Assembly: GCF_963678635.1 (NCBI RefSeq)
Contig: NC_087066.1
Location: 58,918,312 to 58,982,311 of the forward strand
Reading direction: 5' to 3'
Length of the DNA: 64,000 nucleotides
DNA from: Symsagittifera roscoffensis
Taxonomy: Eukaryota > Xenacoelomorpha > Acoela > Convolutidae
Shown here: positions 49,704 through 63,152 of the stretch, piece by piece
How the letters are laid out: each line of letters opens with the position of its first letter
Position numbering within the stretch: position 1 is the first letter of the stretch
The notes under the pieces: model-generated
What the model was told of the DNA's origin: nothing
Database searches by the model: none
What the model saw: only the letters and a program-made list of their open reading frames with translations
Program-made: the position numbers and the translations under genes

Positions 49704-52320
49704 TCATCGTGGGCGAAAAAAATTATAATTTTGAGACTGAAAAGCGGTGGTATGGGGTTGTTTTATAATTTGTTCATATGTATTATCATCTTGTGACTGA
49801 TGTGTCATTAAATGTTGTATGGGACTTTGCGATATGTTTGATCTAAAATTTGGGTTATGTGTTATTGCTAGATTTCGGAAATTACGTGGGACTAAGGATA
49901 ATGGATAGCTATGTGGTAAGGGTGGCAACTGTGGTGCTGTAGGCGTTACTTCTATGTTATTATGTTCTTCGTTGTATGTGTTCTGTGTTGTTGCTATTTT
50001 TGTATTATATTCTTTGATTTGTGCGTCTAGAAGAATTTTGTTAATTGATGATGAAAAAATTCCGAAAAATCCTGCAAATAGTATGCGTGCTACACTTGCT
50101 TGTCTATTTACCTGTGTGTGTATAGCGCATGTGTTGTAGATTCCTTTTAAAAGTGAAAAAAGAAATCCTATAAAGTTAAACATTGCGTATAAGATAGTTA
50201 ATATACCATAAGATGTAATAGGGCCATCCTAGAAAATCGAGAATTTCATTTTTTAGTGTAACAAAGCTAAAAATATTTATGGGTGAAATATCTTGTGGTC
50301 TGTATTTTTCACCGTTTAGATATATATAGTCTTTAATGTCTTTAAAATATCCGCTATAATCTTGTGTATAGATATCTGCAAATCCTTCTGTTTCGGCAAG
50401 TTTGCGTAAGTTTTGGTCAATTGATTGTCTTTGTATAGTGTCCATTTGTGTTAATAATTCCTGGAATTGTTGTGTTCTAATGTGGTGTTGGATGTCAGAT
50501 TTTGAATATATTCCAATTGATTGTAAATCAATATTTGGGTTACGAGCAATAGCTCTGATGCTTTCGGGTGAAAATTTTGTGAGTGATTGCATTAACGTGG
50601 GGTATGGGGTAAGAAGATATTATTTATCTTCATCAGGGTTCAATTGTACTACATTGTTGCTATTCTCTGATCCACATGGGACTGCGGTATCCCAAAAAAT
50701 GTTCGTCTTGAAAGTGTGTAAACAAAATGTACTTTATTTTTATAAAAGATAGGGATTCTTTTGTAGCATCTTTTATCTTCAAAAACATATAGTGGTGATA
50801 CTTTTTTGTTACAAGTATAAAACCATAAGATGTTTCCTTCGTAGTCTAGAAAATTTGATCTATTTCCTGATAGTAAATATCCTGCGTAGGGTATTTTTAA
50901 TACTGCTAGTGCAAGTGATTGTAGGATTTGTGTCCTTTCTAATTCGCATAGTTGGTGAGGTGTTTCTAATTCGGAAAGTGACATTTCTTGAAAAATTCGA
51001 CTAATCGTGTAGTCTAACTTCATATCCAAGTGGATATCATAGTGGATATTACCAAAATAAGAATTATTCATTAGTGATAGTTCTTGTAAACGTGTGCTTC
51101 TAGTATCATGTGGCTTTAGATGTCCACCAGGTTGACCATTACTTTTTTGAAAGTTAACTGGTATATATGATGTTCCTTCGTGTAGAGGATGACCTGTGGC
51201 ATAGGGGTCAATTTTTATTTTTCCAGTGGTCATGTCGAAACCTTTTTCATATTCAACTAATATTTCAGAATATTGTGTTTTGTGAAGTGGGTTTCTGTAT
51301 TTGCATGCGAGTTCTGTTTCTTGATATATTTGAAAACGTGTTAGTTTATTTTCTATATTATGGATATTTCGAAAATCAGTACTTTGTTTTCGTGATGGAT
51401 TGATTGACTTGTTCATATGGAATTGATTGTATGAAATATTTTTCGTGAAATTTTATCATTCGAGCGTGTATTTTTGCTACTTGAAATGTTGTACATGTAT
51501 CTTCGGGAAACCAAACAATTGTTGCTTGTGTCCGTGTTGTAGGATCACAATAACCTTGATCGTTTTTACAAGGTAACCTAATTCCTTGACAGATCATTGT
51601 GTTGTCAGATAAATCTCGTGTGAGTTGTATTTTTTCAAGTTGTATTTTCCAATCGAAAAACATTATTTCTTGATATCCTTTATTTTTTGTGTCTGCTTTG
51701 CAGTTTGATGGATTATTTATACCCAGTGTGGTATCCAGTGCTTATCGTGTATGTCATAAGTTAATTTTCCGTGTGCGCCGTTGTAAGGGTATTTTTCATC
51801 TAGTTTAATATGTCCTTGATATCTTTCAAGTTCTACTTGATGTACAGAGTCGGCAAAGACTTGAAAAAATACTATTTTTTTATCGGTGTTTTTATTTCTT
51901 GTGATGTTTAATCTGAGTAGCTCGTTTTTACAATCATCGGGATTGAGATGTAGAAGTTGTTCTATATTACTTTGGTAGAATGATTCATGGTCAAGTCGGT
52001 TTTTATTTCCGTTTGAAACTTGTGAACAATGTACTTTCTTTTCGAAAAATGTTGCTGTAAATTTATATCCTATGACTGTTGTTGCTCGGTTTTTTGAATA
52101 TAGTGTCGCTATTACATTTGTAGTTTCTATAGCTTGTGGTTCCGTTTCGCATTGTGATACTTGATTTATTGCATATTTGTGTTTTTTGTTCATTTTCTTC
52201 ACAATCGTAATGTGTTACTAATAAGTCTTGGGGTCCTGTGCGGGGAGAAGGATTTATATTCTGATCGGAGGTTATTAGGAAAAGGAGTTGGAGAAATATC
52301 AATATTTTTAGAATATACAT
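49704..52320 (-). pseudogene. Envelope-like ORF D (copy 3, broken)
   Basis: The ATG at 52320 overlaps the ORF C stop by 13 nt. Signal peptide MYILKILIFLQLLFLITS, Cys-containing ectodomain pieces (51376-51663, 50649-51416, 50176-50592), then the membrane anchor and tail (49704-50183). Frame changes near 52190, 51715, 51400, 50640 and a 1-nt insertion near 50200 break it. Numerous N-X-S/T sites fit a glycoprotein. Confidence 0.6.
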
Positions 52321-53450
52321 GTGTATGATAATCCTGAGTACGGATTATAAAATGTGATGTAACCAATTGTCTTTTTGGTATATCTGTCGTATTTATATAT
52401 TACTTCAGTTGTTATGAATGGTGGTGGTAGTGATTGAGCTGTTATATTTGGTGGGTTTAATGGGTAAAGATGTTGAGCAATGTTGTTTAGTTTAACCGTG
52501 ATTTCAAATTTTAATTGTAGACTATTTTGTTGGAGTATTTGGATGTTAAGGTCACGAATCTCTTCGTGGATGTCTTGTCTATACTGTAGTCTATGGAGTG
52601 CCCAGTTGTGGAGTCGGTTACTTTCCGGGTGTTGTCCAAATAATGGTGGGGGTGCTGTGAACGTGTTCCAATCTAATCTTAAAGGGATATTTGTTGATGA
52701 TTGTTCTCGATATCTAGCGTCGAGGTTATTTGGAAAATTTAGGGGGAAAGGCGTCGGTGAAATTTGGCTTATTGATGGTGCTGATGGTAGTGATAATGTT
52801 TTTGGTTGTGATGATGATGTTGTTGTATCCGTAGAAATATCTATTGGGTCATTTATTAAATTTGGTTCACCTTGTGTGAATGATTGTGTTGTCCAATATG
52901 GTAGTCGTGATGTTTGGTTTGGGGGGTTAAAGGGATTTTCACGTATTTGTTCAGATGTTGGTGTTGAACCTGAGTAATCTGAGGGTAGACTTAAGGTGCT
53001 ACGTTGTGAAAGAAGTGTAGGGGTTTCCGGTAATATGTTAATTGGGTTTTCCGGAGTAGTTGGTGATGGGAATTGGGGTATATCAAAATAAACTCGAGGG
53101 GTTTGAAAATTTCTATTTCGTCGTGGATGTATAATTTGTCTATTTATTTCAACTGTATTTTGGTTTTGACTAATATTTCTTATTCTACTTAATTCTTGTG
53201 GTAGTGTTGGGTACAAGTTATATGTTGGTTCACTTAGAGGTGCCTGTCGCTGAACTGGTTCTAATGGTTCAGATAAGCGAGCGTGTCGTTCTTCAAAAGT
53301 GTATGGGTTATCTTGGAAAGAAATTCGTGTAGATGTTTGGGGGCTTTGGGTAGTTGTAGGTATTGTCGGGTTTTCTTGGGATGATGTCGGTGAAGACTGA
53401 CTGTGTGATTGTTGGTTAGCAATTTTTGAGGGTTTTTTGATTGATTTATT
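52308..53450 (-). CDS. ORF C, Ser/Thr/Pro/Gln-rich protein, no in-frame ATG (copy 3)
   Basis: Open for 380 codons after the ORF B stop, and here in the same frame as ORF B with only that TAA between them. No in-frame ATG. High similarity to the copy 1 frame, especially in the second half (LFGQHPESNRLHNWAL, YNPYSGLSYTCIF). Stop-codon readthrough from ORF B or splicing onto an upstream exon would explain expression; the -1 relation in copy 1 argues for splicing. Confidence 0.65.
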   Translation of the reverse strand, partial: NKSIKKPSKIANQQSHSQSSPTSSQENPTIPTTTQSPQTSTRISFQDNPYTFEERHARLSEPLEPVQRQAPLSEPTYNLYPTLPQELSRIRNISQNQNTVEINRQIIHPRRNRNFQTPRVYFDIPQFPSPTTPENPINILPETPTLLSQRSTLSLPSDYSGSTPTSEQIRENPFNPPNQTSRLPYWTTQSFTQGEPNLINDPIDISTDTTTSSSQPKTLSLPSAPSISQISPTPFPLNFPNNLDARYREQSSTNIPLRLDWNTFTAPPPLFGQHPESNRLHNWALHRLQYRQDIHEEIRDLNIQILQQNSLQLKFEITVKLNNIAQHLYPLNPPNITAQSLPPPFITTEVIYKYDRYTKKTIGYITFYNPYSGLSYTCIF

Positions 53451-53639
53451 TTAGTGAAAAAATTTATGTTTATTGTAGTATTCTTCAAGAAAAAGAATTA
53501 AAAGGATTGTTGCTAAGGCGAATGTTATGATAGACTTTTTTATACATTTGCATATTGTCAATATTAGGGATGATAAAAATGTTATAAAAATTACAAATAG
53601 TAAAAAAATATCTGTTCTACTAAAAATGGTTCGTATCAT
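53451..53639 (-). CDS. ORF B, 62-aa membrane protein (copy 3)
   Basis: Almost identical to the copy 1 protein (MIRTIFSRTDIFLLFVIFIT start, two hydrophobic segments, CKCIKK loop). Confidence 0.75.
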   Translation of the reverse strand: MIRTIFSRTDIFLLFVIFITFLSSLILTICKCIKKSIITFALATILLILFLEEYYNKHKFFH

Positions 53640-53706
53640 TTAAATAAATTTTGGGTTTTCGTACCTGTGAATATGGTCAATGACTTGGGAAAGTTGGAGA
53701 TATATT

Positions 53707-53862
53707 TCAAATAGGGAGTAGAAAAAAAATATTGCAAAAAATGATTAAAATTATTATAAAAGCTTCAAAAGTATCAAAGAGAAATATGAATAAAAGTTTA
53801 AATATTGTTAAAAAGTTTATGAAAATGTTGAAAATTGTGTTGACTGATCGAGAGAAAAGCAT
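53707..53862 (-). pseudogene. ORF A (copy 3, truncated)
   Basis: The ATG follows the ORF X stop (TAAATG). A frameshift in an A/T run near 53725 leads to an early TGA, removing the LQLSxxLDxI tail, which is still readable in another frame. Confidence 0.55.
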
Positions 53863-54027
53863 TTAAGAAATGGCTTCTTGGTCAAATATTTTTTGTTGTT
53901 TGGGGCAATTTTCAAGTGTGATCAAATTATTTATTGATTTTTTGACAAGTGGGTTGAGTTTTGTGAAAAAATTTTGGGGGCAAATTTTATGGTGTTCGGG
54001 AGGTCTTCTTTGCTTTATTTTTGTTTG
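53863..54027 (-). CDS. ORF X, conserved frame without ATG (copy 3)
   Basis: Open for 54 codons after TGA (54028-54030). Contains KQRRPPEHH, CPQNFFTKLNPLVKK and KQQKIFDQEAIS, matching copy 1 residue by residue without indels. TAA-ATG junction with ORF A retained. Confidence 0.5.
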   Translation of the reverse strand, partial: QTKIKQRRPPEHHKICPQNFFTKLNPLVKKSINNLITLENCPKQQKIFDQEAIS

Positions 54028-54455
54028 TCAGGTGATCTGGGGTATTTTTGAGAATTTTGTACTTTAGGCTAAATTAATATGGTTGTTCTTTTACTTTAGG
54101 CTAATTTAACATTTTTGTTTGGGGGGTTTTTGAGGTCTGAATTGGGAAAATATTGTTGAGCTTTGCGTTATTAGATAAGGGAGGGTTATGATATTATGGT
54201 GGTATTTATTTTAGTTGTCAAGTTTGAGTGGTTTGCTTATTTTTGACCTGGAGGTTGTAAAGTTATAGTTATAGATATGCCTGGAGTTTAATATCTTTCG
54301 TCTAATTGGTTTGTGTTAGAGTTATAGAAGGTGACGGATTGAATGAATCCTATTGGCTAATTTTGAACTAGAATCGCTGCGTGTTTGCAGCATGTTATTT
54401 TGAAAAATGAAAGTTCAAAATGTTTTAGAGGTGCAAATATTATTAATTTTTAAAA
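54028..54455 (-). promoter_or_regulatory. Conserved non-coding block after gag-pol (copy 3)
   Basis: Acceptor-like block at 54245-54286, TTAGCCTAAAGTA-type repeats at 54060-54072 and 54092-54104, as in copies 1 and 2. Confidence 0.45.
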
Positions 54456-57400
54456 TTAAAGCTGTTTATGAAATTCAACTTTCTTTAATATTTTAGATTG
54501 TGGGATAAATGTTTTGTAGTTTTTACGTGGTTGATTTCTAAGTCGTGATGACTCTCTATGTTCTGATTTGTCGATTTGTTCTAGGGGTATTATTTTTTCC
54601 GTCAATTTTCTATTTTTTCTTTCTTTTTGAGGTATATTTTGATCTAGCTTTTTTGTATTGTTTTTTGTTGTGGTTGATTTTTTATTTTGATTTTCGAGAT
54701 GAATGTCATGTTGTTCCTTTGTTTTATTCTCCGTATGTGGGTTATTTTGAATAACTTTTAAACCTGTGAAAGAATATAATTGAGTTAGTTCACGTAGTGC
54801 GTATTTTTTTGGGCAGTAAGGCAATAGATTGTTTCTATGTTGAACAATCTTTTTTTGTCTGAATCGGTGATTTTATATGTTACGTCTGTGGGTTTGGCGA
54901 TTATTTGGTATGGTCCTTTACGAAGGGGTTGTAATTTTTTAGAAATACCTTTTTGTGTATTAAAATTAGGTATTAAGACAAATGTTCCAATTTTTAAATC
55001 TGAGGCTGGTGTAAAGCGTGAATTTATTTGTTCGTTAATGTTTTGCCTTTGTAACAATTTTTTAATTACTTTTTGGTAAATTTCATTGTGTTTCTTATCT
55101 CTATTTAAAATCCATTCGGTGTGTGTACCGGAGGCTAATTTAAGGATTTGTGAGTGATGAAAATGATCTTCATCATGTGTGTGTAAAGGTAGGTTATAAC
55201 AAATTGAGTCTTTATTTGGTTGGCAATGACCTTGTGTACTTTTATGAGAGTTTGCTGTAAACATAATTGGTTTACGTGGCTTTTGATTAAAAACCATTTC
55301 GTATGGTGACATTCCTAGAGTTGTCGCAATTTGTGAATTATATGCTAAGGGAAATAATTTTACATCTGCTGACCATTCTGTGTATCTTGTATCATTTCCA
55401 TTTATGATACATCTACGATATTCTTGTAATGAACGGTTCATACCTTCGACTAAACCGTTTGTCCAAGGTGCATGAGATGTACGTGGTTTGTGTTTAATGT
55501 TGTATAAATGACATAGTGTAATAATTTCATTATTTATGAATTCTGTACCGTTGTCTGTAACTAAGATTTCGGGTAATCCGAATTTGGCTATCCAGTGTTC
55601 ATAAAGTGTTGTGTAAGCATAATAAGCGTTACAATGTGGTACTGGGTTGAGTGCTACATAATGTGTAAATGCGTCAACAATTACCATAATGTAAGAGTTT
55701 CCTTCAGAAGATGGTGAAATTGGTCCTTTTGTATCGAATGATATACGGTGGTTAAAATATAAACATTGTCCTTTAAAATCTTGTTTTTGTGCTATTTGTT
55801 TTTGATTTGAATAAGGTTTATTTAGCTGACATACTATACAATCATTGCATAGTACTTTTATCCAAATTGGTGCATTTGGGAAATAAAAATTTTGTGTAAA
55901 ATTTGAATATGTTTTCTCTGATCCAGAGTGTCCATTAATGTTTTGTGTATGTGAAATGTTAAAAGCTATTAGAATCATACTTAAAGGGAGACAGGGAACT
56001 GTAGAATCGTTTAAATGATATTCTAGAAGGTCTGTGTTTTCATTAATTGTTGTATTATTAAATTTCCGAAAATATCGGAGGAGTGTTTTATTTCCTAAAA
56101 TTGTAGTATCTGCCTTTACGGGCTTAGTTTTGTATTTGTGCCATGATTTTAGTTGTCTAATTACTGGGTCAAGATTTTGATATTTTTCAAGGTATTAATT
56201 GTAATTTTATCTGTTGGAGGGAGAAAAATGTTTTCAACTTCTAATTTAGATAAAGGAATTGTGTCAAGTGGGTCATGGAGGTCAAAAACTTGATTTATTG
56301 TGTATTTTGAATCATTTGTTTGTGGTCCTGATAAATTTTTTTTATCAGTTAAATTTTCTTTTTCAATTAACGGAAAAAGGTCTTTTTTATGCGAGTGGTG
56401 TTTTATTCGTTTTTGTTGGGTGTTATTTTTTGTGAGTATGGAATTGGTTTGAAAGTTGATGTTCCAAGTAGATCAACTTCATAAGGATTATTTTGGCAAT
56501 CTAAGTAAAGTGGGAAGTGTTGGAGATTATTTATTTGTGATTGTTCAATGTCAGTTTTTACTGCATATTTGCATTCTAGTCGGGGTGATGTTTCGTCTTT
56601 TGCAAGGTAAAATTTTATATTTTTAGGTATTTCAACTGTAGTTTTTCGTGTTAGTAATTCAGGTGGTGTATTTCGACTTAATGTATCTGGTAATGCAAGA
56701 TTCTTTCCTGCTGTCCAAACTATATGTAAGTTTGGAAATTTCATTAGTATAAATTGAAATCTATAAACTCGATGATTTGGATTTGACTTTTGTGTGAAGA
56801 GAAAAATGATTGGTTTATGATCTGTGAATAGAACTGTTGGATGTTTTGATCCAAGTATTAGAAATTCATATTCTGTAAGTGTATAATTTATAGCTGTACA
56901 TTCTCTCATTAGAGTTGAGAGTCGTAGCTCTGCTTGAGTGAACAATCGGGAATTTGCTAATATAAGGTTCATTTTATTTGTACCACTGTGTGATTGTAGT
57001 AATGCTGCGCCGACGCCAAAATTTGAAGCATCGCACATTGCGTAGAATGGTTGATTTGGATCTGGGATTGTGTTTGAAATTTGTTCAGTTAAAAGTTTTT
57101 TAATTTCTTCAAATCGTTTTTGATGTTCACTGGTCCATTCAAAAGTATTTTGTTGTCTGAGGATATTATAGAATGGTCTTAAATATAATTGCATTTTGTA
57201 AACGTACTTGCTTAAGAAATTTAACATTCCAAGGAATTCTTCGATTTTCTTTTTGTTTGTTGGTGGTTGAAGTTTTTGAATAGCATCAATGCGTGATTTT
57301 AATGGAGTGATTGTGTTTCTTTCTATTTTATGTCCTAAAAATTTAACTCTTGTTAAAAAGAAATGTGATTTATTGGGGGCGGCCTTCAGATTTTCGTTCT

Positions 57401-60400
57401 GAAGTATTTTATGATAGTGTTCTAAAACTGTAAACTATTCTTCTTTTGTCTGTGGTTGCATAAAAACATCGTCTAAATAGGTGATTGCGTTTTTCTTAAG
57501 TATTAGTGGTCTAAAAATTTTGCTCATAAAAGCTGAAAATGCTGCTGGTCCTATGGATATTCCATAGAATAGGCGGTTGAAATCATATTGTTGATTTCCA
57601 ATAACAAATTGTGTTAAACGTCGCGATTGTTCATCTAGTGGCATTTGATTGTATGCGCTATTCATATCTGCGGTTGTAAAGTATTTTCCGTTTATTTTTG
57701 TCAAAATAACTTGTATGGGTTCAATAGGCCAATTGCATTTTGATTCGCTAATAGTGAATTGAGATATCTAGCGTCTAAAACTATTTTTAATGATTCTCCT
57801 TTGGCTAGGATGATAACAAGGTTAATAAATGTGTTACCTTTTGGTTGTTCTTCTTTGTTTACTGGTGAGATAATTTTGTATTGTTCTAAAATATCCAGTA
57901 ATCTATTTACCTTATCGTGTAAATGAATTGGTACTTTACTTGCTCTTTGTTTTTTGAAAACTGCGTCAGGTTTTAACGGGAGATGTAGTGATGAACTGAT
58001 TTTCCCAACATCAAATTTTGATGTTGCGTAGACTGTTGAAGATTTTAACAGTTGTTTTGCTAGTTTGTCAAATTCGATTTGTGTAATTTGCGAGTGTTCA
58101 AAGTTAAACATCGTTAAAATTTGTTGTTGTTTTTTTGTGTAGTTTGTTATATTGAATGTTGGTTTAAAATATGGTGTTTTTGTGAAATAATCTGTGTTCC
58201 TCTTTTCATTGCTTATTATTTTATTTATGGATAGTTCCTCGTTAAGAATTGTGGATTGACAAATTTCTAATAATTGAAGTATATTATTTACGCGGTATGC
58301 TTTTTCATGTACGGGTGATATTGTAGCGTTTGTTTCGCAATATCCTAAAAGTCCTAAGGGTAATGTTACTTGGTACGGTGTGTTGTTATACACATGTAGC
58401 GAAATGATATCTGAATTCGTATTTTTCAAATATTTTATAGATGAAATCGTGATTTTGAAAAACTTATGAATAGGTTTAAACTCAAAGTCTGACATAAAGA
58501 GTTGTTGTCTATTTTGACTTTTATCATATTGGTGAACTTGTTTTATTGAAAAGTTATATATGTTTTCTGATAGTGGTTTCAAGTGTTTCCGTTGTTGGTT
58601 ATAAATTGGATAAAATTTTGAAAAGAATGGTGGTTGTTTATTTAATCTTTGAAAAAATGTTAGAGCTGTATTTTTTGTTTTTGTGTACTTATCTTTGATT
58701 AGTAATTTACTATTCAATATGTTGATTGTTGGTATATATTTAGATATAAATGGTATACCAATAATATTGTGTTTAATATCAGTGATATGAAATATTTGTT
58801 TAAATGGTTTGTTTAGATTTTTATTTTGCTCCATTGTTCTTGTGGGGAGGAGGAATAATTGAACTTTTCCATAATTTACTAATGTTGATCCTTGTGCTGT
58901 TGCTAGTTTACTAGAGGTTGCAAGAGGCGTTAATTTTGGGTGTAATGTTTGATTTCATTCCATTTGGTAATGGTAATTATGTTTGATTCTGCTCCTGAAT
59001 CAATTAAAAAATCAATTTCAAGATCTGGTGGTTGAAATTTTTTGTTTCTTGGACTTTCTAAGAGAAATGGTATTGTCCAAATTTTTTCTCAGGGTAGTTC
59101 TTTTTGTATATTTTGATAGATATGATTTGTGTTTAAACCTTTTGTTTTGTCATTTCCATGGGTTTACTTAACGTGTTAATTTCGTTTATTTCTTGTGCAG
59201 TTTGTGTAGTATTGATGGGTTCAATGTAATAATTGTGAAGGAGTTCCAATTGATTTTCATATATATGTGATGTAAAAAGTTGTTCATATATAATAGCTTC
59301 GTAGTCGTTTTCGACTGCTATCATATTTATGGAGATGGTATTTTCTGTATCACTTTCTGTGTCTGATGATCCACAGTTTATTTGATTTAGTTGTAGTTCG
59401 TTATTTCCTGTGTCATCAGTACCTGGGGGGTCTGATGTTGTTTCTTCATTTGACTGTACTTGATTAATATGACTTTGATGTTTTGGTATACTACTTCTGT
59501 ATCGATGTTTAGAATTATTATAATGGTTATTATTCCTATGTGGTGATTGGGAATAATTTCTACATTGATTATTATAACTTGAATTTCGATTTTGTGAATT
59601 ATTCCGTGATCTGTTTTGATAATTGTTATTTGATCTGTGATAGTTTGATCTGTTATATGAATTATTTCTTGATCGATTGTTCGGGTAATTTTGATTTCGA
59701 TTGTTTGAATAATTTCTATTTCGATTATGTGAATAATTTCTATTTCTGTTATATGATGAATTTCGTGATTGATTATTGGAATAGTGTTTATTTCTTGGGT
59801 TTGATTGGGAATTGGATCTAGAAACAAATTGTGTTGCATTTGAATTTGATCTCGAATAGTTATTTCGACTATTTGATCGATTATAATGATTTTGTGAAGA
59901 ATTCTGTGTATTTCTTCGTTCTGGTGATCTTCCTCTATAACTTGAGTTATATGGTGATTGATTCCTTGTGTAACTGGTGTTGTTCGGAAGTAGTTTTCCT
60001 GAACTGTTGTTACTATATCCAGTTTTGTTTGGTAGTTTTTGATCTTTCTTTATATATTGATAAAATGATTTATTTGGTTCTTTATACTTTTGAGGTTTGT
60101 TTTGGTTATCTTGTTGTTTTTGTCTACATTCGGAAATACGATGTCCGTATCGTCGGCAATAATTACACCATTTTTTAAAAGATGGTTTGCCTTTAAAATT
60201 TGGGTGTTTTTCATAAATATTTAGTATTTCAGTGATTTTTTCAACTAAGTCTGTATCTGATTCCTGTATGTTATTGATATGTGTAGTATTTGTTTCAGTT
60301 CGATTAACATACTGTAGTTTTAGATTTTCTGTTTCTTCAAGTTTCATTGTAATTTCCGCTTGCTCTAGTTTGTCTACTAGTTTTCGAAAATCTAAATCTG

Positions 60401-62712
60401 GCTCTCGAATTGAAGAAGGATGAGATGCTCTCTTTTTTATTGCTATTTTCCTTAGTTGAGGTGTTAAGGTCATCATTAAAATTTCTGTCATTTTTGTGTT
60501 TTTATAGTCATGTGTATTTAATGAATATGCTTTTCGAACTAGTGTTTCGATACGTACTGCTAATTGTTTGATGGTTTCATTTGGTAATCTGCGAATTTCA
60601 TTGCATAAAACTCTTTGGTGTTGTTTATTTCTTTCTGAGTCAAACATTTTTGAAAATTCTTGTGTAAATCTATTCCAGTCTGATTTTATTTCTATAGGTA
60701 ATACTGAAAACCATTTTTGAGCTGCGCCATGTAAGGTTGTTTGTATCAACGCTGTGCGTCGATGCATTCAATTTTGATGTAGTGGCGTATTAATTGGTTC
60801 AGGTCCTATATTTTAAATTAGATTTGCTGTTACTGCGTTTAAATAATCTTCTACAGAATATTCAGGATCTGTTCCTGTGAATACCATTAGTGGTTTATTT
60901 GATTTTATTGATGATCCACCCATAAGGTATGGATTCATTGTCATCTGTAGCGATTCTGCGGCATTTGACATTTGCGAAAAATTTGAAAGTTGATTTTTTG
61001 TTATCTCGTGTTGTTGAAGGTAATATGGAAGTGGTATTTCATTTTGCATTTGAGTTGGTTGATACGAGTGCATAGTCATTGGGTTTTGTGGTAGAATTGG
61101 TTGAAAAGATTGTGTACTAGTTGGATTTGGCATATGGATTGGTTGGTGATTTCGTGTATCTGTTGAATTTTTGGATTTGGAGAAAAAATTCTATTATATG
61201 TATGAGGTCGTCGCGATCCTTGTTTGCAATATTCTTGGGTATATGGTGCAAAAATGTCTGGTTGTTAATAATCATCATCAGATGATAAGTAATCCGAATG
61301 ATGAGGTGTTTGCTTTTTATTTTTATTTTGTTGAAAGAATGGGTAATTTTCACTATGGTCCTGTGGAGGATGTGAATTAGTCCGAAAATTTACTGAGTTG
61401 GTTGTTGTCATTGCGTTATCCCAATAGTGAGAACTTACATGATTATTAGTAGTTTTTTGTGGGGGGGGGGGTAGTTTGTTTTTGATGAATGTGCATAATT
61501 ATAATTGTGTTCTGCAAAACTGTTTCTTGTGAACGTTCTTCGTGGTTTTGATGGTACTGTCATAAGTCTATATGTTTGATAATCAATTTGTGAATATTTT
61601 GGAGCAACCGAAGGTTTAACGGTTGATTGTAAGGTTACTTGTGCCAATGAAGTATCTGTATTTTTTGGTGATGTTAAATTTGGGTGTATCGGTGAAAAAC
61701 TTTGTTGTGTAGTCGTTGTTGTTTGGACAATTTCTTCATTTATGAAGTGTGATGGTGTCTGGATATCTTGTTGTGTAAGATTTCTAGTTCCATTAAGGTT
61801 TTCATTGTGTATGACGGTCGAGTTTAAACTGTTATTTCGTGTATCAGGTGAAAATGTATTGTAGTTTAGTGGTGTTGCATCAATGGTTAGTGGTACTACT
61901 TTTACATAATCTCTTTGGTAAGATATTGTACTTATTGCTTGACTTGAGATTGATTGTGGAATATTTATAAATGCATGATGAGACCATTCAGGGTCCCAAA
62001 CGTAGTCTGACTGTTCTGTAATGGCAGTATCATCATTTGGATTTTGAGGTCTAAAATTTTTTCTTGCTTGTGAAATTAAGTCTATATTATGTGTGAAATA
62101 GTCTATTATAAACCATGCCAAAATTTTTTGTAAGTCATGTTTTGTGTGTTGTGAAACATCGTCTTTAGTGAAATTTTCTTTGATTATATGTAGGAAGGTT
62201 GAAAATAAAATAATTTCATGTCTTACTTTTGTATGTTTGGATGTTTCAGTTGGTGAGATACTTTGAAATTCTGTTTTTTCTAATATAGAAATATGGGTAT
62301 TTATTATTGCAAAAACTTCGTTAGTGAATATGGAGTTTGCTCTTTGTGAATTATGATATTGTATGCTTTTAATATATTCTAAGAATACTTTTGAAAATTC
62401 TAATTCAAGATCGTCTGTTTGAATTACATATTTTCGGTGATTCGGATTTGGTGTGCTGAATTCTATGGTGTAGATTCCATATTGTTGTGTTAAATTACAT
62501 ATATCTTTCAGATAATGTTCAATAATTTGTCTTTTGATTTTTACATCTGGGAATTCTGCTTTGCATGGGCTGATTCCGGGTTCAAACAGATTTAAGAGTA
62601 AATTCTTGCAAAAATCGTGTTGCCCTCTATTATCGGGTGCATCTATGAGGAAGGGGTAAACCTCTTCTTCTTCATCTGTACTATCGTCACTTTGAGTGTG
62701 GCTGTGGCTCAT
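54456..62712 (-). pseudogene. gag-pol: Gag-Pol (copy 3, frameshifted)
   Basis: Closest in sequence to copy 1. Intact stretches: Gag N-terminus 61435-62712, Gag capsid to protease 59133-60767 (zinc knuckle near 60125-60170), RT fingers 57701-58834, RT palm with YLDDV 57435-57704, RNase H 56403-57227, integrase to GPY module 54785-55978, C-terminus 54456-54824. Breaks include a poly-G expansion near 61460, TGA replacing a Trp codon at 60768-60770, and frameshifts near 57705, 56400 and 54850. Confidence 0.93.
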
Positions 62713-62714
62713 TT

Positions 62715-63152
62715 TTTTGTTTAATGACTGTTAATAGGTAATTATCGATGTGTCTAATTGGTTGATTCCAATTATACAAGTGTACTGGTTTGTGTTTATA
62801 TTGCTTTTTTATTCTTTTTTTTCCTCTTTTTGATGAACTTGAAGTTGTTTCTGAATCGGAAAAATATATTTGATCGTGAATGGGACAATTTTTATCAATC
62901 GATTCTTTTATTTTGTAGAGTTCATCTAAATTGGTAGCTTCTGATTCTGAAAATGCGTTTCTACTTTTTGAAAATCTTTTTCGTGTGATTTGTCTTTGTT
63001 TGCTTAATATTTTTTTTTATTGTTAGTCGTTTTGTTCTAATGTATCCAACTGTTTGTGTATGAGGTGTGATTACAAGATCGTATTTTTGGTTATCTATCT
63101 CACAGTTGTGTAAAACGATTGTTTGTTTATTTCCTAGATTTTTGAATGACAT
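62715..63152 (-). pseudogene. ORF0 (copy 3, frameshifted)
   Basis: Same start as copy 1 (MSFKNLGNKQTIVLHNCEID). A frameshift in the A run near 63015 interrupts it. The region beyond still encodes the SESE and SDSE patches. The junction to Gag has seven A and is out of frame. Confidence 0.6.
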
